From NCBI GenBank assembly GCA_034387635.1, contig JAOANU010000001.1, positions 806,001-870,000 of the forward strand: a stretch of 64,000 bases of DNA. The letters are read 5' to 3'. The stretch is from Rhodosporidiobolus odoratus. Taxonomy: Eukaryota; Basidiomycota; Microbotryomycetes; Sporidiobolales; Sporidiobolaceae. The notes under the pieces are model-generated. The model saw only the letters and a program-made list of their open reading frames with translations, was not told where the DNA came from and did not search any database. Position numbers and translations under genes: made by a program. Position 1 is the first letter of the stretch. The number at the start of each line of letters is the position of its first letter. Below are positions 12,781 to 24,283 of this stretch, piece after piece.

Positions 12781-12853
12781 ATTACTTTTCGGCAAAGTTC
12801 TCCTCTTCTATTCGATTAGACAACCGGTACCCTTTTGCAATTGACTGTATGCA
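12781..12853 (-). repeat. Right arm of the inverted duplication
   Basis: Reverse-complement copy of 12131-12202. Homology runs through the equivalent of the gelsolin start codon (ATG at 12847, + strand) and stops just after it, so what was copied is promoter/leader, not coding sequence. It now faces the F-box-family fragment downstream. Confidence 0.9.
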
Positions 12854-13185
12854 TCTTGCATCTTGTGCTCGTCGTCACTTGTGCTCATCTGCCATGCATC
12901 TGCTATTGCTTCGGAGCTAGACGTATGTTAAATCCTCTACACTTGACTCGCCGTCGAGTGTCTGTCCTCGCATCGCCCGGAGCCTTGCCCGCTTGTCCCC
13001 CCTTCCCTTCGTCACCACCTCTACGAGGCCTCTACACTCCGTCAACCTCTCAGGGCCCGGTTCCGATTCGATGACAGCCGCACCAAGCGTATGAGCTGCG
13101 CCCAAGTCGCACATTCACTCTTGAATCGCCCCTTCCAATCTTCCTCGGCTGCTTTTCCGTCGCGGATTCCGCTTCACGTCGGATA

Positions 13186-13575
13186 ATGACAGAGTACTCT
13201 TGCCTCGAGCTTCTCCCCCGGCCCGAGACACTGCCATCTTCGCCCAAATCCGTCATCCTCCGGCTGGAAAGCCCGACCTCCGCACCCGACGCCGCTGAAT
13301 ACGCCGCCGCCTGCGCCGCCCGCTCCATCGGTTTCCACCACTACTACTGGCGACCCGATCTATATCCCATGACTGAGGCCATTGCGGAAAATGGTACCGC
13401 AAACGCAGGGCCGATGAGCTTTGAGGACGAGGCGATAACGGCGGCGAAGGAGAAGCTCGAGTGGGCTAAGGATCGTTTGGAGTGGTGTGAGAAGATTGGG
13501 GACATTCGATCGGTTCATGAGGTTGTGTAGGGATTGATGAGATAGAGGGAGAGGCAGTTGTTGGAAAAGCAGTAG
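13186..13575 (+). pseudogene. C-terminal fragment of an F-box/LRR-like gene, with two nonsense codons
   Basis: The translation aligns without gaps near its end to the C-terminus of the paralog at 56989-58541: AAEYAAACAARSIGFHHYYW here against LAEYRAACASRSIALHYTW there, and IGDIRSVHEVV against MGDERTVHEVV. Two TAG codons follow (13528-13530 and 13543-13545) where the paralog has Gln and Leu. The same frame then continues RERQLLEKQ to a final TAG at 13573-13575, matching REMHVLDKQ. No F-box exon or leucine-rich body was found upstream. It is a truncated, decaying gene copy. A short readthrough protein from 13186 is conceivable but unlikely. Confidence 0.85.
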
Positions 13576-14053
13576 TGATGGAGGAGCCGGGAGAGGGGAG
13601 GAAGAGCAACGCGGGGAGCGGAGGGAAAGACACGTCGCTCCTACTCTGTATGGTAGGCCAGAGGGAACGGCTAAGATCATCAGAGAGAAAACGCTCTGGT
13701 TGTCGAGTCTTGCGGCCGTTTGCGAAGGTCGTCGTCGGGGGTTTGCTCTTCGTCAACACGTTCTCTCGCTGCTTGACTGATTCGCCGTGTCTTTGCAGTC
13801 TGCGTCTAGACGGTAGAAGCTTTTTGCACGCTGTACTCGTGCGACTCGAGTTGTTGTCACGGTCCTGCCACGCTCCGACGTCGACCACAACTCGCTCATC
13901 ACAGCCACCTCACGCCGCTGCCGAGATAACATAGCGAACGAGGTACGTGCTACTGATTCCAGCTTCGCGTCGTACGCCGACTCGCCCGGGCGAGGCATTC
14001 GACACAAGCCTTACGAGTGTTGACGGACTTTGTCTCCGTAGTTCAACGAACGA
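13576..14053. other. RGP1 upstream region with probable leader intron
   Basis: Promoter and leader of RGP1. A good donor (GTACGT at 13943) and acceptor (CCGTAG ending at 14041) define a 99-nt leader intron ending 12 bp before the ATG. Nothing else seen. Confidence 0.55.
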
Positions 14054-17000
14054 ATGGCACCTAGAGATGGATTGACCGTCACTGTCAGCCCAGGAACATC
14101 AGCCTACTTTGCCGGAGAGGTCTTCACCGCTACCATCACCCTCACCAATGCCTTCACCACCCCTCCTCCTCCTCCGCCTCGCCCACCAACCACTCCCTCC
14201 GCCTCCCATTCTCGTACGCCATCCGCAGCCTTGCCTAGCACGTGGCGCACTCTCACTCCGACTTCCCCCCGAACTCGCCCGCCCAGTGCCGCCCATCCTC
14301 ATCAAGCCGAACAGTCCACTGAATTACCCATTTCACCTTATTTCGCCAATCAGCACGACCCCTATTCACCTTCAGCCAACGCCTCCACGAGCCAGCTATA
14401 CTCTCTACCGACTCGCCCTTCTCTGACCAGCACTAACTCCCGAAATGCGCTACCCACTCCACAATCTGCCGCTCTCCCTCCGGCGCCTTCCCCAAACCGC
14501 TCAGTCTCGGGCACCGCCTCCTCCTCGGGCAAATCTCTACCTACTCGTAAAGGTCTAATAGGGAAACCAATGGCGAAAGAACCTTCCCGAGCGCCGGGTC
14601 CAGGAGGAGGTTTGTACGCCGAAGGACCGCGACGGCCGGGCGGCGGTCTGCTGCGCGGACACGGCAGGGCACAGAGTATGGCGGTCAGTAGCCCAAATCT
14701 ACTGAGTGGGACCGGCGGAAGTGACGGGATGAGGCTTGCGAGTGCGCCGGTGCAAGGTAGGGGGCATACGAAGGGAAGGTTCGGCGGGAGCATTGCGGGA
14801 GGTCCTGCTGGGTTGGGTGGAATCAATGGGAGCACACCTCCGCCCGATTCTCCAGCCAGAGGTACCTGATACCCTTTCTATCTCTGCAAGGGATCCTGCT
14901 GACCCCTGTTTTCTGCAGATCTTGCGCCCTCCCTCGCTGAGGAAGAAGACACTTCCCGCGCTGCTTATGGAGCAGACTTTCCAGACGATGCAGCCTTCCC
15001 TCCTTCGGCATCTTCCTCAGCCCCCGCCCCGCCTATCTTTCCCCGTCGCCCCACCTTCGGACAGAAACGCTCATCAAACTATCCTTACGGCCACAACTCC
15101 CGAGCTAGCCTTTCGACCCTTTCCCTCGCTTCCGACGGTTCCGATTCCGATCCGAGCGAGGCGAACCCCACCTCAGAGAACGGCTTCTACGGAATGGGAA
15201 GAAACGACACGATGGAATCTGTCGTGGAGGCGGATTACCACCGCGCGGCGAAAAGCTCTGGACCGCTCTTGAACCGCACCTCTTCCGCTCCTTCCCTCCC
15301 ACCTCAGCTTCGACCCGGTGACGCTCGAGGCCGATCAATATCCTACGCCAACGGTAGCTCACCCGCTCAGCCCGATCCACCGTCACATCCGCCAAATACG
15401 CTCGCGCTCCTTTGGGCCTTTGCTCACCTCGAAGGCTCATTCGAGGTTGACGAGTCGCTCATCAAGCCCGCCGAGTTCCTCGAGGTCAAGAAGCTCATCG
15501 CAGGTGGACTTGCGGGTGTAGGAGTAGGCGGCGGAACGCTGGAAGAAAGGAGGGAAACGGGAGGCTGGAAAGGGTGGTTGTGGGGGAAACAGCCTGCGCC
15601 GGCCGAGACGCAACGAGGTGCGGCGAGCTTGGAGGAGAGGAAGGATAGGGCGATCAAGGATAAGATGGTGCCGACGTTTTCTTGCCCACCGAGTATTCTG
15701 GGAGTGGATCTTACGCTCGAACCTGGTCAGAGCAAGACCTGTATGTTCTGTCTCTACTCTCGTTCGCTTGCGTCGCTTACCACTCGGCTGCGTAGTCACC
15801 TTCACCATCCGCATTCCCGCCGACCTTCCCCCCTCTTTCCGAGGCAAGGCCATCAAGTTCAACTATCACCTCGTGGTCGGCACCAATCGCATTCCATTGG
15901 GCCCAGCACCTCATCCGGCTCATGTTCTGGGTTACAAGCGCGAATCTGTCAGTCGGGTCATGCGAGTTCCGGTGAGGGTTTACAACCACGTCGGAGGTGA
16001 GTCACCGCTATCCACTCCTTATCTTCCCAACGTAGTCACTGTTCGACTTTTTCTGACCGAGTCTCCTGACCAGTCACTGGCGCTCGACCATTCTATGACC
16101 TCACCAACCCTATCATCTTCCAACGAGACGAGGCGACAACAATCGATACCGCCAACCCAAAGGTGCCAATTCGCAAGCCTCGACGACTAGGTGAGACCTG
16201 CCCCCACCCCCTTTTATCTCCTGTAGTATCCGTGCTCACCAGCGCGTCGCAGATACCGGCAAACAAGACTTTGAAGCCTACGCCGCCAACCTCCTCGACT
16301 CGGTCGTCACGAATTCTCCCGAAATCATTCAGAATGCGACCCTGTCTCCGACACTCGAACAAGTGCGCTCACCGACGATGATGGATTCCGGGCCGCGGCT
16401 GAGGCCCGAGATGAGCTCAAGAGCGGGAGGAGGGCTTCTGGCTCCCGACTCCGGGGCTGAAGCGCCGGAAGGGTTTGGCTCTGCGCAGGGCGAGTCGAGT
16501 GGGTGTAAGGCGGCAGTTGAGATTGTCTCGAGGAACTCGGCAAAGGGTGCGCTTGATTCGTCCTTTTTTCCCTTTCCTCTTCTCGCCTGTTGATGTCGCA
16601 GTACTGATTGTGTTTTTTCTCGTCGCAGTGTCTTACGATATCAACAAGGACGGATACCAAGTCGCTAGCCTAACGCTTGTCAAGTCTGCTTATCGGTTAG
16701 GCGAGACGGTCAATGGGTCTGTCGTGATCAATTCGGGCGAGGGCAGGGTTCTCCGAGTAAGAGTTTTCATCTCCTTCTGCCTCTCTCGTGCTGACAACCA
16801 TCGCACTTCAGGTCTCTGCCCGCCTCGAAACGCATGAGCTTGTCGAAACTAGCATCTCGACCATGCCAGCACCTCGGATGCGACAACTTACCCGCCGTCT
16901 CCACTCCGAGCACCATGAAATGACGCTGGACTCTGCTCGAGTTGGCTTCGCCCTTGCAATTCCATCTGGAGCGACACCCGACTTTGGCACAAGCGGCGTC

Positions 17001-17661
17001 AAGCTTCAATGGAGCGTCCGCCTTTCCTTCCTCATCATCCCTCCGTCTCCCGACACCCCGACCGACGCACCGATAGCCTCACCACAACGCCGAGCCTTCG
17101 GACCATTCGGCGGCCGTCCTCCACCAGTACCACCAAGACCTCCACCACAGAATGGTCCGCCCTCTCGTCACGGCCGCAGCAAATCCTTCGCCTACGGGTT
17201 CGAACCCGCCGTTCCCCTTACTCTTCCTGCCCCACCTATGATCGCCCCTTCAGGTGCCGCTCACCTTATGCCTAGCCTCCCACGTCCTGGTGACCCCTCG
17301 CCCCCACAACACGTCTCATACCGCGCCGTACCCGATCTCGGTTTCGTCCCCGTACCCTTTTCTTCCGCGGCGCCTGAACCTCCCCCTGCGCCAGGTCCGC
17401 TGCAGAAAGCGGCTGCGGGGGCGCACCATCGACCGAGTCCGAGTATGAGTAGTCCGAGGAGTCAGAGCCCGTTGGGGAATGGGAGTGTCGTACTTGTACC
17501 CGCAAAGGTGGAAACGGTCGAATGCTCTATTCCGATCAAGGTTTATCCTTCGTAAGTGACCCTGTTCTATCGAATCAGTCTTGACGCCGCTGACGCTGGT
17601 TCTGGTGCTCGCTTGCAGGAACACACCATTCCGGCCGACCGTGACCATTTTCGACGCGTGA
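14054..17661 (+). CDS. RGP1: RGP1, Ric1-Rgp1 Rab GEF subunit (arrestin-like)
   Basis: Partner of Ric1 in the guanine-nucleotide exchange complex for Ypt6/Rab6, acting in retrograde traffic to the Golgi. Eight exons with introns 14862-14918, 15741-15795, 15997-16073, 16191-16252, 16547-16628, 16757-16811 and 17552-17618 give 1050 residues in frame. It opens with an arrestin-like strand (LTVTVSPGTSAYFAGEVFTA). Rgp1-typical segments are LALLWAFAHLEGSFEVDESL, ILGVDLTLEPGQSKTF, ARPFYDLTNPIIFQRDEA, CKAAVEIVSRNSAKVSYDIN, LVKSAYRLGETVNGSV and the terminal TPFRPTVTIFDA. The start is fixed by the arrestin-like strand directly after the methionine. It is much longer than budding-yeast Rgp1 (about 660 residues) because of Ser/Pro/Gly-rich inserts at about residues 35-270 and in the C-terminal third. 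RIC1 is not in the window. Confidence 0.9.
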
Positions 17662-17851
17662 GAAGCTGCTCCTGCTCTTCACGTTTTCTTGCCGTAGCTT
17701 CTTAGCGCGACGAATCAACTTGGTCTACCAAGCTACAACCACGAGCACAGTTTGCAGGAGAGGGAGAAGCTTGAGTGCCCCGGTCATCCCGCAAGCAAGA
17801 AAGTGAGAATAAACTAACTCAGGCGCTTGCAGCTACCAAACCCGAGAGCCC

Positions 17852-19499
17852 CTACTGTCGGTCCAATATCTGCCTCTCGCTGACACACAATAACGCCTCC
17901 GCCAATTCTGCCATACCTCCTTCGTCCTCCATCTCTGCTAGCGCATTAAACCGACCTCGAGCCCACTCTAACACGTCCTCCACCGCTTCCTTCTGCGTCT
18001 CGTACTCGTAAGATGGTAGATGCTTCGACGGAGGCGGGAGCTGAGGAACTGCCGTCATGAATGACGTCCTCCTCGTCGTCGGAACCCTGCGCCGACGGTG
18101 CCGGGGAAAGGATCGGTTCGAAAACGCCAAAGTCGGGACTCCATTGAGAGGTGAAGGTGATGCCTCGTCCGAAGCATCGTTTGCGGTAGGATTCGATGTC
18201 GGCCGGATAGGCTGAGGCATACAAGTTGATGAAGAGGGTTCGGAGGTGGGGCGTCGTTTCGAGAATTTCGGCCAAGGGGAAGGTGGCTTTGCAGGGACCC
18301 GACGTAGAGCTCGTGGACATGAGGCCGAGATGCTCGATGCGGCAGAGACGGAAGTGAGGGAGGATCTCGCACACCACGTCCGGATCGCCTTTTAAGGAGA
18401 TGTGACGAAGTTCGGGAAATCTGATGCCTCGAAACGTTGTGTCGTCCGGGTCGCCAGCGTCCCACGAAGGACAAAGGTCGGTAAGAGACAATGTTGTGAG
18501 AGCTGGGGCGAACTGTCTTATGAAGGGAAGATGCGACCCTGTCCCACAGAAGGTGGAGAGGGTGAGCTTGCGCAGAGTGGGAAGGACCACACCCTTCTCA
18601 AGCCAACAATCCTCTACCCACACGCTGTGGACGAAGATATAATTATCTACATCGAGCTCGAATTCTAGCTCTTCAAGCTGCATGGCCGGCAGTAAGGCAG
18701 GCAGATGAGCGTCTTGCATAAATGGGTTCGATGCACTGCTGGTCTTGAGGCGACGAAGGGCCCACGATTCCACGATGTCCTCCATAAGCTCGTGGAGATT
18801 TAAGCAACGATTGAAATGCAGGCTTGTCCACTTGCTCGCGCTTGCCTTGAGAACTTCCCGAGCACGGCTCCGACGTAACGCGACTTCCTCGTCTACTTCC
18901 TCGGCGTCGCGAGGATGACCATCCGGTACGTAAGATCCGAGATCCCCGTCGAGGAGATAGTCGATCGTAAGAGAGGAAAGCGAGGATAGGTTGGGGAGGG
19001 AAGTCGCCGCGGCGGCAGAAGTATCGAGGCGGGTCTCAGAGAGGTCGAGGTGCTTGACGAGGGAGACTTCGGGGCTAGACCGGACCTCGTTCTGGTAAAA
19101 AGGAGAGGCGAGCTGTCGAGGGGTTATGGGCTGCAGGCAGAATGGGTTAGGACTGGCTGAAGATGAACGAGGCAAAAGTAACTACCTCGAAAAGGTATGG
19201 CAGCGCAAGTTGATGTAGGCGTCTTTGCACAATCGAAAGCGCCCTGACGCCTCGACCGTATCAGGCGGACCACTGGCAGCGACCTCGAGCGATGTCGGAT
19301 CTGCGCTCCTCCTTCCCGGATTCCCCCTTGTGCTTTTCCCGTTCGCCAATCGATTCTGCTCGAGTCACGACGCCCTTGTAAAAGGCCTTGTCCTGCTCGT
19401 GCACGAGGTGGATGATGTGCTGAGGAGCTCGACGGGAAGGTCGTCGAAACAGGCTGGAGGAGAGCTTGTCGATGTCGCCGCGCTAGAGGTACGGGGCAT
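17852..19499 (-). pseudogene. F-box/LRR-like gene with two frameshifts and a nonsense codon
   Basis: Same two-exon plan as its neighbour at 19698-21267. Exon 1 starts at 19499 and has an F-box-like opening (CFDDLPVELL). One base is missing relative to the paralog at about 19431; the next frame then continues HIIHLVHEQDKAFYKG. That frame meets TGA at 19263-19261 inside the conserved RGRCQWSA/YGRG segment. The intron (19195-19131) and exon 2 (from 19130, ITPRQLASPFYQ) are kept, and the leucine-rich body stays open for about 380 codons. Near 18050 another frame change is needed to reach the family-like end (EAVEDVLEWARGRFNAL to SERQILDRQ, stop at 17852). A 37-nt intron could explain the last shift but would be unusually short. 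Assembly errors could mimic this, but three independent lesions favour a pseudogene. The body could still be made from an ATG at 19175 if the intron is retained. Confidence 0.7.
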
Positions 19500-19697
19500 G
19501 GTCAAGCGGTGTGGAGAGTCTGTCTCGATGGTTTCAGGGTCAGCATGTTAAGATGAAGAAACAGGAAATCGAATGCTCTCCTCTCAGACGGCGCCGTGCT
19601 AAACTGCCTCGTTGACTCAAAGACTGCACAGGACCCGGATGCGATCCGAAGGTGATAGCTCCGCTACACAGACATTGACCTCTAAAGATTTCCCACC

Positions 19698-21267
19698 CTA
19701 CTGACTCTGCAAGATCCTTCTTTCTCGTACACTTTGCAACGCTCTCACCATTTCCTCCAGCCCCACTTCATCGTTGGCCGCCACGAGCTGCCGCACATGC
19801 CTCGTTGCCCACTGAGCGTCTTCCAAGGCCGCCCGAGTGAGCCGATGCGCCTCTTCGTCTTGATCGACGGTTTCGATGAGGCTGCAGCGCAGGCTGAGGC
19901 TGATCCCAGACTCGGCACAGGCGGCGCGGTAACGTTCGACGTCTCGGGGAGGGACGAGAACGTAGAGGTCGACGTGTAGGACACGGAGATCGGAGAAGAG
20001 GTGTCGAAGGGTAGACGGTGAAGGCAGGAGTCGAGAGCATCTCTGTGTGGTCTCATAGAATGAGGATAAACTGAGTGTCGTGAGAGGCGACCCTTTGAAC
20101 GCAGAGATGAGGCTGACGATGGTGATGTTGCCCTCCAAGGTGAGATGTCGTAGATGAGGGAAGCTGACCTTGAGGAGTTGCTGCTCGGAGGATACTGCTT
20201 CGACTTGGCGGAGGGACAATGACTCGAGGGAAGGACTAAGTCGCTGCGCAACCTCGAGGGCTTGCGCCGGGTTTCGAAGGCCGAACATTTCCAATTTGCG
20301 GAGAGACGGGATGCAAGCGTCCTGTTCGAGCCATCCGGGGTCGGCAATGTCGTCGTCGTCGTCGCCGTCTTCAGAGTCCTCCTGGCCCCAGGCGTCGTGT
20401 TCGTAGGCAAGCGAGAGATCGCTCAGACCGAAGGCTAACAAGTGCTTTCGCAACCCAGCGTCCTCCCAGTTCAGGGGAGAAAGGTCGGTCGAGAATGACA
20501 GGCTTTTGACACTAGACGGAGCCGCATAGTGGGCGAGGAAGTGGACGGATGGGTCGGGGTGGGCGGCGAGGTTAATCCGCGACCACTTCGACTTGTACTC
20601 GAGGAATATTTGCCGTACGTAGGCGACATCTTCGGTCGACAATGGTCGGCACACGTCCCTATCGTGCCATAGCATCTCGGCTATGTCATCGCCGACGGTG
20701 ATCTCGCAGAGCGAAGGGAGGTGGCGAAGGAGGTATGCTGAGTCGAAGTTTTCTTTGTGATTGGAATGATCCAGGTCGAGGTGCTTCATGTAACGGATCG
20801 TGTCGCGGTGGAGCAGGTGATAGCGGAAAAATGGCTTATTGAGCTGATGTGGCGTGACAGTCTGCGCAAAGGAGAGAGATCAGGAGGGACCGTTGCGAGG
20901 AAGGAGGAGAAGCGCCGCAGCGAAAACGAGAAGAAACAGGACTCGTACTAGACGGAGCGGGCACTCGACTGACCTTGAAGACGTACGGCAGCGCCAGCGT
21001 CCGCAGTCGGGTTGTAACCAGCGACAGGGCAAGGACTCCACGACCATACGAAGCCGACCACCTGCCTTCCCGAATGTTTGCCTCGCTTTCGTCGGCCTGG
21101 CCTTCTCTTGGCGGTGCAATAGTTGCCCGCTTGATCTGACGGGGATTGAAGCCTTTGTCCTGCTCGTGAACGAGGTCGATGATGTGCTTGAGAAGCTCGA
21201 GGGGGAGGTTGTCGAAACAGGCTGAGCGGGTCGTAGTCGCTATCGCTGCTGGCTCGGGGGCTGACAT
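19698..21267 (-). CDS. F-box/LRR-like protein, intact family member
   Basis: Probable substrate adaptor of an SCF-type ubiquitin ligase, judged only from an N-terminal F-box-like helix and a leucine-rich body. Exon 1 (21267-20974) encodes MSAPEPAAIATTT then CFDNLPLELLKHIIDLVHEQ (about residues 16-35) and the family signature REGRWSASYGRG. Intron 20973-20862 (112 nt). Exon 2 (20861-19698) begins TVTPHQLNKPFFRYHLL and contains leucine-rich strands (LSLRQVEAVSS, LRHLTLEGNITIVSLISAF, LTTLSLSSFYETTQR), ending VRERRILQSQ. Total 485 residues, in frame. The start at 21267 is the last ATG before the F-box; longer upstream frames lack family similarity. It sits in tandem with the pseudogene at 17.9-19.5 kb and resembles the gene at 56989. 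Substrate unknown. Confidence 0.75.
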
Positions 21268-21921
21268 GTCGGAGGTGCAGAGAGACCGACTGCAAACGTC
21301 GGCGGTCAGCATCAGCCGATCCAAGCCTTTCGAGGAGAGGACAAACCTTTTTTCGAGAATCGAGTGATGAGATCCGACTAAGAGTACCAGACACCGGCGG
21401 ACGACCAGCGTCCTTGAAGCGGCTCGTACTGGCTCGACGGTGGGACGATTGCGACGGGCGCGCCAGATCTTGCTGAGCGGAAGTTGCTGCGGGAGCAAAA
21501 TCGCTGTGGTCTTTCCTGTAGGTCCTGTCTTCGAACAGCCCTTAGACGCAGCATCTTGCACGAGCTGTCTCGGTAGTACACTACAGGGTCAGAGCGACTG
21601 TCGTCTCTGTTAGAGAGCGTCTCTTCCGATCTGTTCTGGTTTTTCTGCCCAGAATCTCTAGACTCGCGGAACGGAAAAGGACGAAAAATGGGACAACGTG
21701 AAGCATTGTACCCGCGCTCAACGCAACCAGTCGAATCTGCTGCCAAGCCTGGAACCGACCGCGCCTATGAGAAAGGGGGAAAAGAAAAGGGGGAGAGGGA
21801 GGGGAGAACAAGGAGGAAAGGAGGGTAAAGAAGGTAACGAGGCAAGCCACATAGACAACAAGCATCTCCAACTTACATCCACCTCACCAAGCCGCGATTG
21901 CCTGCAAAGAGTGCGACCCGC
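21268..21921. other. PAB1 3' flank and F-box gene promoter, no gene seen
   Basis: 654 bp between the tandem PAB1 and F-box-like genes, both on the minus strand. Open frames on either strand are low-complexity (Ser/Pro/Phe runs) and lack family similarity. Probably the PAB1 3' UTR plus the downstream gene's promoter. Confidence 0.5.
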
Positions 21922-24254
21922 TTAGGCAGCGGCCTCTGGCTGCTGCCTCTGCGAGTACTCCTCGAGGACGTCGAGAGCCTCCTTGATCTTGGCCTCGAGA
22001 GCGTCGTCGTTCTCGAGGAGGTAGAGAAGCTCGGAAGAGTCCATCTGCGGCGCCGGCAGAGTCAGCTTGAAGCCGTGCAAGCCAGGCAAAAGGGACATGA
22101 ACGCACCTCGAGGAGCATACCGGTGATCTTGCCGGCGAGCTCAGGCTGCGAGAGGTGGATCTTGGGGTAGAGACTGTGTGAAGCAGTTGAGTCAGGAAAT
22201 ACTAGTCAAGCGCGACGAGAAAGAGAACGCACGCCTCGCCGAGCATCTGCTTCTGCTCCTGAGGAGCAGCGTTGGCGAGCATGGCGGCAGTAAGACCGGA
22301 CGAGGGCTTCTCGGCGGGCTTGGCGCCCTGGCGGGGCGGCTGCTGGCCCTGCGGGCGGGGGACGCCGTTGGGGGGGACGGGAGCGCCGGGAGCGCCACGA
22401 GGGGGAAGGGCACCGTTGGGAAGCGGCTGGCCGGGGCGAGGAGCGCCGGCAGGGATGGGCTGGCCGGGCTGGCCAGGGCGACCAGCGGGAGCGGCGCCGC
22501 GGGGGCCAACGCCAGGAGCACCCGGAGGAGGAGGAGGGTACTGGCCGAACTGCTGGGGCGGAACCTGACCGTAGGGGCCCATGGGGGGCATGCCGGGCAT
22601 GTTGGGCGGGGCGTAGTAGCGAGGGCGGGGCATGCCACCCGGGCCAGGCTGAGGGTAGCCCATCGGGCCACGGGCACCGGGCTGGGGGTAACCGGCGGGA
22701 CCGTAGTACATCGGCGCACCCGGCATGTAAGGGGGAATGCCCGGGATACCGGCAGCCTGCTGTGGAGGGTGAAGTAAGGGGACGGAAGGTTAGCGTCTAG
22801 TAAGACGGCAAGGAAGAGGCAGAAATGGACGAACGAGCTGCTGGGAGCGGATCTGGTTGCGCTGAGCGACCTGAGCCTCAAGCTGCTGCTTGCGGACGTC
22901 CTTGCGCTGAGCGAGGGCGACGTAGAGGGGCTTGGTACCGATCATCTTGCCGTTGAGCTCGGTGACAGCCTTGGTCGCCTCGTCGGGGGAGGAGAAGCAG
23001 ACGAAACCGAAGCCCTTGGAGGCGCCCTTCTCGTCGACCATGATCTTGCACGAGGTGATTTGACCGTACGGCTCGAACTCGGCCTTGAGCTTGTCCTCTG
23101 CGAGGTCGTCGTCAAGGTTCTTGACGTAGAGGTTGACGCCCTGGTACTTGAGGGTAGCCTCGTACTTCTTGGCCTCGTAGGACTTCTTAAGCTCCTCCTC
23201 ACGCTCGCTCTTGCGCTGGGCGCGAGCGACGTAGAGAGGCTGACCCTTGTAGTCCTTCTCGTGAAGAGCGTCGACAGCCTTGGCGGCGTCCTCGTGGTCC
23301 TCGTAGTTCACGAAACCGAAACCCTTGGACTTGCCCTCCGCGTCGGTAGTGATGACGGCCGAGGTGACCTGACCGAAAGGCTCGAAGATCTTGCGGAACT
23401 CGTCGGTGTCGACCTCGAGGGGGACGTTCTTAATGTAGAGGTTGGTGAAGTGGGCGCGGACCTCGTCGATCTTGGCTTGGCGCTCACGCTTCGGGATGTG
23501 GACGCCAACGAAGACGACCTTGTCGTTGAGAAGCATGCCGTTGACACCCTCAATGGCAGCCTTGGCGGCATCGGCGGTGTCGTAGTGGACGAAGCCGTAG
23601 CCGAGAGAGTTGCCCTGGTGGTCGACGGCAACCTTGCACGAGAGGATGTTGCCGAAGGCGGCAAAGGTGTCGTGAAGAGCCTTGTTGTCGATGTTCTCAT
23701 CGAGGTTCTTGATGAAGATGTTGCCAGCGCCGTTCTTGCGGAGAGCCGGGTCACGCTGCGACCACATGATGCGGCAGGGGCGACCCTTGATGTGCGAGTA
23801 GTTGAGCTGCTCGAGGGCGCGCTCACCGTCGGCCGAGTTGAGGTAGTTCACGTAGGCGTAGCCGAGGGAACGACGGGTGACGGCGTCACGGCAGACACGG
23901 ATCGAGGCGACGGGACCGATCATGGAGAAGACTATGGGAGAGAAGGGAGATCAGGACATCGCAACAAGGACGCGAGAAAAGAAGGAAAGAAAAAGGGGAA
24001 TGTAACGCACTCTCGTAGAGCATGGCCTCGGTAACGGTCGCATCGAGCTCACCAACGTAGAGGGAGGTCGAGGGAGACGGGCCAGTGGCGCTCGCGGAGG
24101 AAGAAGGAGCAGCGGCGGGAGTCGACTCGGTCTTCTCCTCCTGCTTAACTTCCTGCTTGGACTCGGCGGCAGGGGCAGCCTCAGCCTCAGCGGCGGCGGG
24201 GGTAGCGGCAGTAGCCTCGGTGGTAGGGGCCGTAGCGGCGGCGTCGGCGGACAT
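21922..24254 (-). CDS. PAB1: Poly(A)-binding protein, four RRMs plus MLLE
   Basis: Cytoplasmic poly(A)-binding protein that coats mRNA tails and links them to eIF4G, deadenylases and termination factors. Five exons with introns 24010-23932, 22834-22760, 22232-22174 and 22106-22045 give 685 residues, in frame. An Ala/Glu-rich N-terminus precedes four RRMs at about residues 64-140, 152-229, 244-320 and 347-424, with RNP motifs such as [49 protein letters not shown] and GFGFVCF. A Pro/Gly/Met-rich linker ([16 protein letters not shown]) leads to the C-terminal MLLE domain (about 611-685: [20 protein letters not shown]). Intron 1 splits RRM1 and introns 3 and 4 split the MLLE domain. Codon use is strongly biased (many GTC, AAG, GAG), as in highly expressed genes. 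Confidence 0.98.
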
Positions 24255-24283
24255 GATGTACGGGAAAATAAGAAGTGGAGGAC

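Noticed and set aside
12835..13074. 79-codon frame starting at the duplicated gelsolin leader
   Set aside because: Cys/Leu/Pro-biased, no similarity to gelsolin or F-box proteins; only the noncoding flank is duplicated.
22178..22777. 199-codon + strand frame and a 229-codon minus frame in the PAB1 linker
   Set aside because: Out-of-frame readings of the Pro/Gly-rich PAB1 exon 3.
23060..24034. 324-codon open frame on the + strand
   Set aside because: It is the antisense of PAB1 RRM exons, produced by strongly biased codon use; its Val/Leu/Asp-rich text has no domain.
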